From assembly GCA_018242005.1 (NCBI GenBank), contig JAFECU010000273.1:1-49418 (forward strand): DNA of 49,418 nucleotides. The letters run 5' to 3'. The position numbers and the translations under genes are program-made. The first letter of the stretch is position 1, and every line of letters starts with the position of its first letter. This DNA comes from Pseudomonadota bacterium (GTDB lineage Bacteria > Pseudomonadota > Gammaproteobacteria > Burkholderiales > Burkholderiaceae_C). Below, one piece after another: positions 18,816 through 26,403 of the stretch. The notes under the pieces were generated by a model. It had not been told where the DNA came from and did no database searches. It worked only from the letters and a program-made list of their open reading frames with translations.

Positions 18816-20156
18816 TCAGCTTTGCTTTGTTCCCGGCACGCGCCTTTGCACGAGCTGTATGTGGTTGCGCAGCGCGTACAGCTCGTCGGCGTAGGACAGC
18901 GGCACGCTGACCTTCTCCACCTGTGCCTCCAGGCGCGCGAGCCGCTGGTGCAGCTCCTCGGGCGTGGCGCGGCCGGCCTCCATGTCGTCCTCGACCTCGC
19001 GCAGGTGGCCATACCAGCGGAACACGCGCGAACGCACTCGGAACTGGTACAGCGGCGGCACCACGCGCGACAACGGCAGCATGATCGCCAGCAAGATGCC
19101 CAGCACCAGCCACATGCGCTCGATGAGGTTGGCAATCCAGAACGGCAGGTAGCGCTGCAAGAGCGGCGTGGGCTCGTTGATGGCGCGCTCGCCCTCCTTC
19201 GCAATCGGCAGCTCGGAGTGGCGCGTGGTCGGGAACTCGCGTGCGCGATTGAACCAGCCGGCACCGCCGTGGATGTTCTGCGCCGCCTGCGCGAACAGCT
19301 GCAGCAGGGCGGGGTGCGTGCCTTCGCGCGCCAGCAACGAGGTGGTGGAGGCCACCAGCCGCACGTCGCGCGCCGGCACGTTGGTCGCCAGATCCACCAC
19401 GCCGCGTGGCAAGGTCACGGGTGTGAGGAAGGGAAAGCGACGGCCGTAGGCCTCGTTCTGCGCAAAGCCCATGAGCTGTATGCCGGGCGTCTGCAGCAGC
19501 ATCTGCACCATCAGCGACTCCGGCGCCGAGGCAAGCACCAGCGCATCCAGTCGGCCTGCCAGCAGCTCCACCGTGGCTGGTGTCTGCTTGTGCTGCGTGA
19601 GAGTGAGGTCTGCGGGCGACACTCGGTTGGCCTCCAGCAGCCGCTCCATGAGCGTTGGCACGCCGCTGCCGGGCGAGCCCACGTTGACGCGCAGGCCGCG
19701 CAGCTGGTTCAGGCCGTCAAGCCGCGCCGGCCCATGCGCGCGACGCAGCGATTCGCTGCGATAGAACAACCAGACGGGCTCGACAAACAGGCTGCCCAGC
19801 GACACCAGCGCATCGCCGTCCTCTGGCCGCAGCTCGCCCGTGCCGCCCTGCACAAAGGCCAGGTCTGCCCGGCCCTCGCGCAGCAGCTGCAGATTGGCCG
19901 ATGAGCCGTCGCTGGGCATCAGATTTACCGTTATGCCATTGGCCGCCAGCGCCTCCTGGTAGCGCTTGCCAAAGGCCTCGTAGGCGCTTTGTGCCGGCCC
20001 GGTGGCCAGCGTCACCTGCTTCGGCGGCGTGGGCTTGAGCCACTGGTAGGCCAGCACCACCAGGCCCACGCCCAGCACGGCCAGCGGCCCGGCCGACAGC
20101 AGCAGGTCGCGCAGCGACAGCAGCAGGTTGCGCAGGCGGCGTGGCATCTGGCCCAT
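18816..20156 (-). CDS. Membrane-anchored TAXI-type solute-binding protein
   Basis: 446 aa. The middle (about residues 48-310) is a TRAP-TAXI substrate-binding domain (VTLATGPAQSAYEAFGKRYQEAL, LREGRADLAFVQGG, GLRVNVGSPGSGV). It is held by an uncleaved N-terminal helix (about 20-40) and a second helix near 343-365, followed by an 80-residue cytoplasmic tail with coiled-coil character (LHQRLARLEAQVEKV). Ordinary TAXI proteins are free periplasmic receptors for a fused TRAP permease; here no permease is adjacent. It starts 3 nt after the P1 peptidase gene, so the two form an operon. The ligand is unknown and a sensing role is possible. Confidence 0.75.
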   Translation of the reverse strand: MGQMPRRLRNLLLSLRDLLLSAGPLAVLGVGLVVLAYQWLKPTPPKQVTLATGPAQSAYEAFGKRYQEALAANGITVNLMPSDGSSANLQLLREGRADLAFVQGGTGELRPEDGDALVSLGSLFVEPVWLFYRSESLRRAHGPARLDGLNQLRGLRVNVGSPGSGVPTLMERLLEANRVSPADLTLTQHKQTPATVELLAGRLDALVLASAPESLMVQMLLQTPGIQLMGFAQNEAYGRRFPFLTPVTLPRGVVDLATNVPARDVRLVASTTSLLAREGTHPALLQLFAQAAQNIHGGAGWFNRAREFPTTRHSELPIAKEGERAINEPTPLLQRYLPFWIANLIERMWLVLGILLAIMLPLSRVVPPLYQFRVRSRVFRWYGHLREVEDDMEAGRATPEELHQRLARLEAQVEKVSVPLSYADELYALRNHIQLVQRRVPGTKQS

Positions 20157-20159
20157 GGC

Positions 20160-21173
20160 TTATCCGTGTGCGGCCAGATCGGCGTGGCAGGGCAGGGTCA
20201 GACCCGCGGCCGTGGTCAGCGTGCGCGCGGCCAGTACGGCACGCACGGTGGCGCGCGCCACGGCCTCGGCCGCCATGGTGGCCAGCACCATCATGCCGGG
20301 GTGCTGCGCATGGCGGCAGGTGGCCAGGGTGAACAGCGTGTCGCCGTCGCTCATGGTGTGCACGGGATTGATGGCGCGCGCCAGCCCGTCATGGCCGGCC
20401 ATGGCCAGGCGCTGGGCCTGCACCTTGGTCAGCCGTGCGTCGGTGGCGATCACGCCTATGGTGGTGTTGCTGCCGGCCAGCAGCGCGTGCGGCGGCTCGC
20501 CGGCGAGCAGGGCGCGGCGCGTGTTACGCAGCGCCAGACCATCGGCCGTGCGCGCGCCGGCCAGGGGCAGGCCGGTGTCGGGGTCCACCACGTCGCCCAC
20601 GGCGTTGCAGGCGATCAGCGCACCCACCGTCACGCCGGCCACGCTGACCGCGGCGGTGCCCACGCCGCCCTTCATGGCGTGCTGCAGGCCGAACATCTTG
20701 CCGACCACGGCGCCGCTGCCCGCGCCCACATTGCCCTCGGCGGGCGGTGCGCCGCTGGCGGCCTGGCAGGCGGCGTAGCCGGCGGCGGCATCGGGGCGCA
20801 CGCGCATGTCGCCCACATGCAGGTCGAACAGCACGGCGGCGGGCACCAGCGGCAGGCGGCCCACGCCCACGTCCAGGCCCACGCCCTGTTCTTCGAGCCA
20901 GCGCACGGCGCCGCTGGCCGCGTCCAGCCCCCAGGCGCTGCCGCCCGCGAGCATCACGGCATGCACCTGCTGCACCAGATTGCCGGGGGCGAGCAGGTCG
21001 GTCTCGCGCGTGCCGGGCGCGGCGCCGCGCACGTCCACGCCGGCCACGGCGCCATCGCGCGCGATGACCACCGAGCAGCCCGTGGGCCGGCGCGTGTCGG
21101 TGTAGTGGCCGACGGTGATGCCGGCCACATCGGTGATGGCGCCCGGGTTCTGGTCAAGCAATGGCTGTGGCAT
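20160..21173 (-). CDS. P1-family (S58, DmpA-like) N-terminal nucleophile peptidase
   Basis: 337 aa. These enzymes self-cleave and use the new N-terminal Ser/Thr to hydrolyse N-terminal or beta-amino residues. Family segments are ITDVAGITVGHYTD, AVMLAGGSAWGLDAASG, NVGAGSGAVVGK and the MSDGDTLFTLAT block, where cleavage before Thr279 would create the nucleophile. No signal peptide is visible, so it is probably cytoplasmic. It is transcribed with the TAXI-like protein (3-nt gap) and follows the DUF411 gene by 25 nt. Similar proteins are annotated as L-aminopeptidase/D-esterase; the true substrate is unknown. Confidence 0.85.
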   Translation of the reverse strand: MPQPLLDQNPGAITDVAGITVGHYTDTRRPTGCSVVIARDGAVAGVDVRGAAPGTRETDLLAPGNLVQQVHAVMLAGGSAWGLDAASGAVRWLEEQGVGLDVGVGRLPLVPAAVLFDLHVGDMRVRPDAAAGYAACQAASGAPPAEGNVGAGSGAVVGKMFGLQHAMKGGVGTAAVSVAGVTVGALIACNAVGDVVDPDTGLPLAGARTADGLALRNTRRALLAGEPPHALLAGSNTTIGVIATDARLTKVQAQRLAMAGHDGLARAINPVHTMSDGDTLFTLATCRHAQHPGMMVLATMAAEAVARATVRAVLAARTLTTAAGLTLPCHADLAAHG

Positions 21174-21198
21174 GGTGCCGCGATTATGTGCGGCCGTG

Positions 21199-21684
21199 TT
21201 ACCGGTAGCTGGTGAACACGCGCGTGGAGACGTCGCTGTTCATCAGGTTTTTGGTGACGAGCAGCACGTCGTACGGGTCCTTGCGGCCCTTGTACTCCGG
21301 GCCGTCCATGCCGGGGCTGCCCACGGGCATGCCGGGCACCGCAAGGCCCAGGGCCTTGGGGCGTTCCTTGAGCAGCTTTTTGACGTCCGCGGCCGGCACA
21401 TGGCCTTCGAGCAGGTAGCCGCCGACCAGCGCCGTGTGGCACGAACCCAGGCGCTGCGGCAGGCCGAGTTTGGCGCGCACGGCGGCGTTGCCGCTCTCGT
21501 GCACGGTGACCGTGAAGCCGTTGGCCTGCATGTGTGCTATCCAGTCCTGGCAGCAGCCGCAACTGGGGTCTTTCCAGACCTCGACGGCGCCCTCCTTGCT
21601 GGCCCAGGCGGGCAGGGCGGCACAGGCGGCGGCCGCCGTGATGGTCGCCAGCCACTGGCGGCGGTTGGGATTGCTGTGGTTCAT
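21199..21684 (-). CDS. DUF411 periplasmic metal-binding protein, Tat signal
   Basis: 161 aa. The N-terminus NRRQWLATITAAAA with AWA before the mature part is a likely Tat signal. Mature features: DPSCGCCQDWI (Cys42, Cys44, Cys45), LPQRLGSCHTALVGGYLLEGHVPA and LAVPGMPVGSPGMDG, all diagnostic of DUF411. The family is found beside copper and silver resistance genes and is thought to bind metal in the periplasm. It starts 9 nt after the cupredoxin gene's stop, so the two are co-translated. Probable role: a copper carrier or buffer with the cupredoxin. Confidence 0.88.
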   Translation of the reverse strand: MNHSNPNRRQWLATITAAAACAALPAWASKEGAVEVWKDPSCGCCQDWIAHMQANGFTVTVHESGNAAVRAKLGLPQRLGSCHTALVGGYLLEGHVPAADVKKLLKERPKALGLAVPGMPVGSPGMDGPEYKGRKDPYDVLLVTKNLMNSDVSTRVFTSYR

Positions 21685-21693
21685 GGTGTGACC

Positions 21694-22179
21694 TCAGGGT
21701 GTGACGGTGATGCTGCCGCGCATTCCGGCCTCGAAGTGGCCGGCGACCAGGCAGGCAAAGTCGAAGCTGCCGGCGCGGTTGAAATGCCAGACCAGGTCGT
21801 CCTTGCGGCCGGGTTGCACATGGGCCATGTGGGCCTCGCCATGCGCCATGCCGGGGTGCTCGCGCATCATGGCCGCGTGCCCGGCCAGGCTGGCCTGCGT
21901 GCCCAGCACCACCTCGTGCAGCACCTGGCCCTGGTTCTCCACGCGCAGGCGCACGGTCTCGCCCCGCTTGACGCTGATTTGCGACGGCGTAAAGCGCATG
22001 TCGTCCGTCATGCGCAGGGTGATGGTGCGTGTGGCCCTGGCGGCGTCGCCGGCAATGCCCCAGGCCTGCTGCTGCGGCGTGGTCGCGGCATGGCCGTGGT
22101 GGCCGGTGTTTTCATGGGAAAAACTGGCTGTAGCGCTTGCCATTAAAGCGCAGGCAGCTATGAATTGAGTAGCTTTCAT
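21694..22179 (-). CDS. Cupredoxin-like copper protein
   Basis: 161 aa from the ATG at 22179. A signal peptide (MKATQ-FIAACALMASATAS) is followed by a His-rich linker and a plastocyanin/azurin-like fold. Copper ligands are the His in VLHEVVLG and the C-LVAGH-FEAGM set (Cys, His, Met) near the C-terminus. A Met/His loop (HAAMMREHPGMAHGEAHMAH) is inserted between strands and suggests extra Cu(I) binding. Residues 6-21, the core of the signal peptide, are encoded by a copy of a dispersed repeat. No Shine-Dalgarno sequence is evident. It is co-transcribed with DUF411. Confidence 0.88.
   Translation of the reverse strand: MKATQFIAACALMASATASFSHENTGHHGHAATTPQQQAWGIAGDAARATRTITLRMTDDMRFTPSQISVKRGETVRLRVENQGQVLHEVVLGTQASLAGHAAMMREHPGMAHGEAHMAHVQPGRKDDLVWHFNRAGSFDFACLVAGHFEAGMRGSITVTP
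22118..22164. repeat. Dispersed palindromic repeat copy encoding a signal peptide
   Basis: On the minus strand the copy reads TTCATAGCTGCCTGCGCTTT, continues AATGGCAAGCGCTACAGCC and ends AGTTTTTC. It aligns with 2941-2990 and 26404-26450. It contains the hairpin arms GCGCTT/AAGCGC. It is fully inside the cupredoxin coding frame (residues 6-21). Confidence 0.6.
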
Positions 22180-22194
22180 ATGAGGGAGTCGTTC

Positions 22195-22285
22195 GTAGGT
22201 CGGCGTGCACCGGGTGCACGAAGCCATGGCGCGCGCAGCCCGGTGGCTGTGCGTCTGGCGGTGGACGCACTTCGGGCGTCGGACC
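22195..22285. repeat. Intergenic imperfect inverted repeat
   Basis: The ends resemble each other in inverted orientation: GTAGGTCGGCGTGCACC at the left and, read on the other strand, GAGGTCCGACGCCCGAAGTGC at the right. Inside, GTGCACCGGGTGCAC (22205-22219) is a near-perfect palindrome. It fills the gap between the CopL-like and cupredoxin genes. REP-like; a link to regulation is not shown. Confidence 0.4.
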
Positions 22286-22654
22286 TCAAACGATGGGTGG
22301 CTTGATGGCCTGCGCGGCAGGGGCGCTGGCAAACTGCGCGCCGCGCGGCGCATGCAGGCTGTGGCGTGACGGCGATGCGGGCGCCGCCGCCCAGACCGCA
22401 ATCCCGAGCACCGAATGGCAGATGCCGCAGGCGCTGCAGCCGCCGCCCGGGTGGGCCGCATGCGCATCGCCCGTGGCGTCGCAGCAATGCTGCTCCATGG
22501 CGTCCTGGGCGTGACTGCCATGCGCTTCGTGGCCGGTCATGTGCATGGGTTGCGGTGCGGGCGGCACCGGCGCCATGCCCATGGCCATGGCGTCGCCCAG
22601 CAGGCCGCGCAGGACGAGCAGCATGATCAGGACGAACGACAGGGCGCGACGCAT
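22286..22654 (-). CDS. CopL/DUF2946-like Cys/His-rich protein
   Basis: 122 aa from the ATG at 22654 (MRRALSFVLIMLLVLRGLLG), an N-terminal hydrophobic leader. It is followed by MAMGMAPVPPAP, a Met/His segment (MHMTGHEAHGSHAQD), EQHCCDATGD and CSACGICHSVLG, then a hydrophobic Ala/Pro-rich end. Small membrane-associated proteins of this pattern (CopL, DUF2946/DUF2947-like) sit in copper operons and affect copper-responsive expression. Function here is inferred from composition and neighbours. Confidence 0.7.
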   Translation of the reverse strand: MRRALSFVLIMLLVLRGLLGDAMAMGMAPVPPAPQPMHMTGHEAHGSHAQDAMEQHCCDATGDAHAAHPGGGCSACGICHSVLGIAVWAAAPASPSRHSLHAPRGAQFASAPAAQAIKPPIV

Positions 22655-22698
22655 GGCCCGAATGATACCGGTGCGGTTGGCAAAGTTCCGGCCTGGGG

Positions 22699-23385
22699 TC
22701 AGGCCGCCATGTAACGCCCGGGCCGGTGGTTGATGGCCAGCACCTGGTTGAGCGCCAGCGCGCCCACGATGGACCACAGCACGCGCATGGGCTCCACGGT
22801 GGCCAGCGCCGCGGCGACGATGCAAAAGTCCACCGCCATCTGCACGGCGCCCGCGCGCCAGCCGAAGCGCCCCTGCAGGTACAGCGCCAGAATGCCTATG
22901 CCGCCCAGGCTGCAGTGGTGGCGAAACAGCACCAGAAAGCCCATGCCCATGCACAGCCCGCCGACCAGCGCGGCGTACAGCGGCTCGATGCTGGCGATCT
23001 GCATCAGATGCGGTTGCACCTCTGTGATCACGGCCAGCAGGGCGACGCCGGCAAAGGTCTTGAGCGTGAAGCCCAGCCCCAGCTTGCGCAGCGCTAGCCA
23101 GTAAAAGGGCAGGTTGAGCACGAAGAACAGCTTGCCGAAACCCCAGCCCGTGGCGTAGTGCAGCACAAAGGCCAGGCCGGTGATGCCGCCCGTGAGCAGG
23201 CCGCCGCTGCCCACCATGGCCACGCCCACCGAGACCATGGCCACGCCGGTGATGATGGCCACCGCGTCCTCGCCGCGCGAATGCGGGGCGGGTGCGGGAA
23301 CGGGGCTGAGGGTTGGCGCAGGGGCGGGCGAGGATGCCGGCGGCGGAGCGGGGTGCTGCGTGGAAGACGTTGCTGGCGACTGCAT
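22699..23385 (-). CDS. YitT-family (DUF161) membrane protein
   Basis: 228 aa. After a 38-residue Pro/Ala/Ser-rich N-terminus come about six membrane helices with the YitT hallmarks GGLLTGGITGLAFVLHYATG and GLCMGMGFLVLFRHHCSLGGIGILALYLQ. It is missing the C-terminal soluble DUF2179 domain that many YitT proteins carry; the ending NHRPGRYMAA closes after the last helix. Function is unknown in general. It lies in the same direction as the metal genes but with gaps of 44-58 nt, so membership of the metal operon is likely, not certain. Confidence 0.82.
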   Translation of the reverse strand: MQSPATSSTQHPAPPPASSPAPAPTLSPVPAPAPHSRGEDAVAIITGVAMVSVGVAMVGSGGLLTGGITGLAFVLHYATGWGFGKLFFVLNLPFYWLALRKLGLGFTLKTFAGVALLAVITEVQPHLMQIASIEPLYAALVGGLCMGMGFLVLFRHHCSLGGIGILALYLQGRFGWRAGAVQMAVDFCIVAAALATVEPMRVLWSIVGALALNQVLAINHRPGRYMAA

Positions 23386-23443
23386 GGGGGCGCCATTGTG
23401 CTCGTACGGCGCGCACCGCCGGGCGCAGTTATATCAACTCAAC

Positions 23444-23836
23444 TCAAGGTTTCTGCCCGGGATACTCGGGCGCCGTGCCGCCGCAGGCCCGCATGGCCTC
23501 TGCAATGCAGGCGCGCAGCGCCGCGTTGGGCACCATGGGCTGCAGCGGCGGCACGATGGCGCGGCCGTTGTTGCCATAGGGCATGCGGCGCACCAGGTGG
23601 CCGAAGGGTGCCACGCACAGGTGGTGCAGCTGGCCGCGGGCCTCGAACCTGTCGCCCAGCGACCGGGCAAAGCCCAGCATCAGCCAGTGCGCGCGCAGGT
23701 GCAGGGCCAGGCGGTTCTGGCCCAGCACATGGGCAGCCTCCAGGTAGCGCCAGCGCTCGGCCCGGCTCTCGCCGGTGCTGGCGTGAAACTGCTGCACAAG
23801 ATGGTCGAAGGCGGCGCGTTGGCGATTTTGGCTCAT
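23444..23836 (-). CDS. DUF3703 protein
   Basis: 130 aa from the ATG at 23836, overlapping the stop of the P-type ATPase by 4 nt (ATGA-type coupling). Diagnostic parts are RWRYLEAAHVLGQNR, HLRAHWLMLGFARS and the end PYGNNGRAIVPPLQPMVP. DUF3703 proteins are small cytoplasmic helical proteins of unknown function that recur next to heavy-metal exporters and MerR regulators. The tight coupling to the ATPase suggests they act together. Confidence 0.8.
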   Translation of the reverse strand: MSQNRQRAAFDHLVQQFHASTGESRAERWRYLEAAHVLGQNRLALHLRAHWLMLGFARSLGDRFEARGQLHHLCVAPFGHLVRRMPYGNNGRAIVPPLQPMVPNAALRACIAEAMRACGGTAPEYPGQKP

Positions 23837-25881
23837 GTTGATTGCGGCTCGGATACGTGGGGCAGGGCGCGGCGCAGCCGCAGGCCGTTGGCGACGACCA
23901 GCAGGCTCACACCCATGTCGGCGAGCACGGCCATCCACATGGTGGCCATGCCCAGCAGCGCGAGCATAGAGAAAACCGCCTTCACGCAGAGCGCCAGGGT
24001 GATGTTCTGCCACAGCACGTGGTGCGTGCGCTGCGACAGGCGGATGGTGTCGGGGATGCGGCGCAGGTCGTCGTGCATCAGCACCACGTCGGCCGTCTCG
24101 GTGGCCATGGCCGTGCCGCGTGCGCCGCCCATGGCAAATCCGACGTCGGCGTGGGCCAGGGCGGGCGCGTCGTTGATGCCGTCGCCCGTCATGCCGGTGG
24201 GGCCGCGGCTGCGTTGCAGATCGGCCAGGACATCGAGCTTGTCCTGGGGCAGCAGGCCGCTGCGTGCGTCTTGGATGCCCGCTTCCGCGGCGATGGCCCG
24301 GGCCGTGGCCGGGTTGTCGCCGCTGAGCACGACCGGGTGTACGCCCAGCGCGCGCAGCTGCTCTATGGCCTGGGGCGCCTGCGCGCGCAGCGGGTCGGCC
24401 ACGGCGAACAGCGCGCGCACGGCCCGGTCGTCGGCCAGCAGGGTGACGCTGCGACCAAGCTTCTCATGCCGCTCCACCGTGAGCTCCAGATCGTCGCTGG
24501 CCAGACCCTGCTCGCGCATCCAGCGCAGGCTGCCCAGCAGCCATCGTTGGCCGTCAATCTCTGCCTGCACGCCGCGCCCGGGCAGGGCGAGCAGATCCTG
24601 CACGCCCTTGGCCGGTGCCGCGGGCAGGCCGGCGGCAATGGCGCGCGAGACCGGGTGGTCGGAGCGGCTGGCGAGCTGCCAGCCGATGGCGGCGGCGCGC
24701 CCGTCATCGATGCCCGCGAGCGCCTGCCAGTGCACCAGCGCCGGCTGCCCCGTGGTCAACGTGCCGGTCTTGTCCAGGGCCAGCACGCGCAGGCCGCGCG
24801 CGGCCTCGAGCGCACCGCCGCCCTTGATCAGAATGCCGCGCCGCGCCGCGGCCGTGAGCGCGCTGACCACCGTGACCGGCGTGGAGATGACCAGCGCACA
24901 GGGGCAGGCAATGACCAGCAGCGCCAGCGCCTGGTAGGCGGCCTGATGCCAGCTCCAGTCCATGAGCGGCGGCGCCAGCAGCGCCAGCAGCACGGCCAGG
25001 GCAAACACGATGGGCGTGTAGGCGGCGGCAAAGCGGTCCACGAAGCGCTGCAGCGGCGCCTTGCCGGCCTGGGCCTGCTCCACCGCGCGCACGATGCGCG
25101 CGAGCAGCGTGTCGCCGGGCGGCGCGGTAACGCGCATCAAGAGCTCGCCGTGCTGGTTCACGCTGCCGGCATAGAGCGGGTCGCCCGCGGCCTTGTCGGC
25201 CAGCTGGCTCTCGCCGGTGATTGGCGCCTGGTTCACGGCGCTTGCGCCCTGCGTGACGGTGCCGTCCAGCGGCACATGGGCGCCGGGCGCAATGCGCAGC
25301 AGCGCGCCCGGCGCTACCTCGCCCACGGCCAGGCGCCGGGCGCTGCCGTCGGGCTGCAGCACATCGGCCGTCGCGGGCGCCAGCCGCAGCAGGTTGCGAA
25401 TGGCGTGGCGCGCCCGGTCCATGGCGCCATGCTCCAGGCGCTCGGCCGCCACGTACAGCGCCATGACCATGGCGGCCTCGGGCCACTGTCCGATCAGCAC
25501 CGCGCCCGTGACGGCCACCGCCATCAGCGCGTTGATGCCCAGGCGCAGGCGGCCCAGGTCCTTGAGGCCGGCGCGGAACACACCGAGGCCCGCCAGCGCG
25601 ATGGCGACCACGGCCATCACCATGCCGGCCATGTCCTGCTGCAACCAGTGCGCCACCTCGGCCCCCGTGGCCAGCGCCAGCGCCGCAGCAATGCGCGGCC
25701 AGCCGGGCAGCACATCGTGCCCATCGTCGCCCGCGCAGCCGCCGCAGGCCGGGCCGTCGGCAGCGCGTTGCGCGGGGGCGCAGGCGTGGCCCTGCGCGTG
25801 CCCATGGTGGTGACCATGTGGACGGGTGTGCGCGCCGGCAGGGTGTTGGCCTGGCGCGTGAGTGGCGTGGCGATGGTTCAT
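23833..25881 (-). CDS. Heavy-metal P1B-type ATPase (Zn/Cd/Pb exporter class)
   Basis: 682 aa from the ATG at 25881 (MNHRHATHAPG). ATP-driven efflux of divalent soft metals. Core motifs: TGES in the actuator, the membrane motif CPC (326-328), phosphorylated Asp370 in DKTGTLT, GDGINDAPALA, and a last helix with DMGVSLLVVANGLRL, whose Asp marks the Zn/Cd/Pb subclass rather than copper. The usual GMxCxxC domain is absent; instead the first 60 residues are His-rich (PHGHHHGHAQGH) with a CGGC pair. It is divergent from merR over a 39-bp region whose promoter geometry suggests a leaderless mRNA. Confidence 0.93.
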   Translation of the reverse strand: MNHRHATHAPGQHPAGAHTRPHGHHHGHAQGHACAPAQRAADGPACGGCAGDDGHDVLPGWPRIAAALALATGAEVAHWLQQDMAGMVMAVVAIALAGLGVFRAGLKDLGRLRLGINALMAVAVTGAVLIGQWPEAAMVMALYVAAERLEHGAMDRARHAIRNLLRLAPATADVLQPDGSARRLAVGEVAPGALLRIAPGAHVPLDGTVTQGASAVNQAPITGESQLADKAAGDPLYAGSVNQHGELLMRVTAPPGDTLLARIVRAVEQAQAGKAPLQRFVDRFAAAYTPIVFALAVLLALLAPPLMDWSWHQAAYQALALLVIACPCALVISTPVTVVSALTAAARRGILIKGGGALEAARGLRVLALDKTGTLTTGQPALVHWQALAGIDDGRAAAIGWQLASRSDHPVSRAIAAGLPAAPAKGVQDLLALPGRGVQAEIDGQRWLLGSLRWMREQGLASDDLELTVERHEKLGRSVTLLADDRAVRALFAVADPLRAQAPQAIEQLRALGVHPVVLSGDNPATARAIAAEAGIQDARSGLLPQDKLDVLADLQRSRGPTGMTGDGINDAPALAHADVGFAMGGARGTAMATETADVVLMHDDLRRIPDTIRLSQRTHHVLWQNITLALCVKAVFSMLALLGMATMWMAVLADMGVSLLVVANGLRLRRALPHVSEPQST

Positions 25882-25887
25882 GCCATC

Positions 25888-25918
25888 ATTGGAAACCTTC
25901 AAGTCACTTCAAGGTCAA
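25888..25918 (-). promoter_or_regulatory. MerR-type operator-promoter of the metal ATPase
   Basis: On the minus strand TTGACC (25918-25913) is a -35 overlapping the dyad arms ACCTTGAAGT and ACTTGAAGGT (25895-25915, nine of ten positions symmetric). With the long 19-bp spacing typical of MerR promoters the -10 would be TCCAAT (25893-25888), placing the start of transcription at about the ATPase ATG (25881). The plus-strand merR start lies 5 bp beyond the dyad. Confidence 0.7.
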
Positions 25919-25920
25919 GC

Positions 25921-26379
25921 ATGACACCGCAAACCCCGCAACACCGCATAGGCGACGCCGCCCGGCTCTCGGGCGTGTCTGCCGCAAACATTCGCTACTA
26001 CGAAAAGGAAGGCCTGTTCAGCCCAGGCGTAAGGGGCGACAACAGCTATCGGTTTTATAGTGATGCCGACCTTCACCGCCTGCGTTACATCCGCCTGTGC
26101 CGCGCCATGGACATGTCGCTGGAGGAGGTGCGCACCCTGCTGGCCCTGGACGTGGATGCCGCCGAAGCCGACCACGCCGCCTGCGCCACGCTGGACGAGC
26201 ACCTGCAGCATGTGCGCACCCGCCTGGCCGAACTGCGAACGCTGGAGCAGGAGCTACTGGCCCTGCGCGGGCGCTGCGACGGCACGGGCGGGCAATGCCA
26301 TGTGATCGAGGCGCTGCATGAGCGCGCCGACGCCGAGCCCGTGCCGGCCCTGGCGCCGCTGGCCCGGCGTCACGTCTGA
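25921..26379 (+). CDS. MerR-family metal regulator (CadR/PbrR-like)
   Basis: 152 aa. The N-terminal winged helix (HRIGDAARLSGVSAANIRYYEKEGLF) is followed by a dimerisation helix and a Cys-bearing end. Cys88, Cys119 and Cys126 correspond to the three-cysteine metal site of CadR/PbrR-type sensors (LRGRC then C seven residues later). It should twist the long-spaced promoter at 25888-25918 to activate the divergent exporter when Cd, Pb or Zn is bound. AAGG six nt before the ATG lies inside the operator, so binding may also repress its own gene. Confidence 0.9.
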   Translation: MTPQTPQHRIGDAARLSGVSAANIRYYEKEGLFSPGVRGDNSYRFYSDADLHRLRYIRLCRAMDMSLEEVRTLLALDVDAAEADHAACATLDEHLQHVRTRLAELRTLEQELLALRGRCDGTGGQCHVIEALHERADAEPVPALAPLARRHV

Positions 26380-26403
26380 GCGGTCCGTCGGTTTACTATG
26401 CAA

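Noticed and set aside
23842-26379. An 845-codon open frame antisense to the metal ATPase and running into merR's frame
   Set aside because: Only the last 152 codons (merR) are real. The rest is the mirror of the ATPase codons in a GC-rich genome; its Gln/Arg/Gly/His-heavy composition matches no protein.
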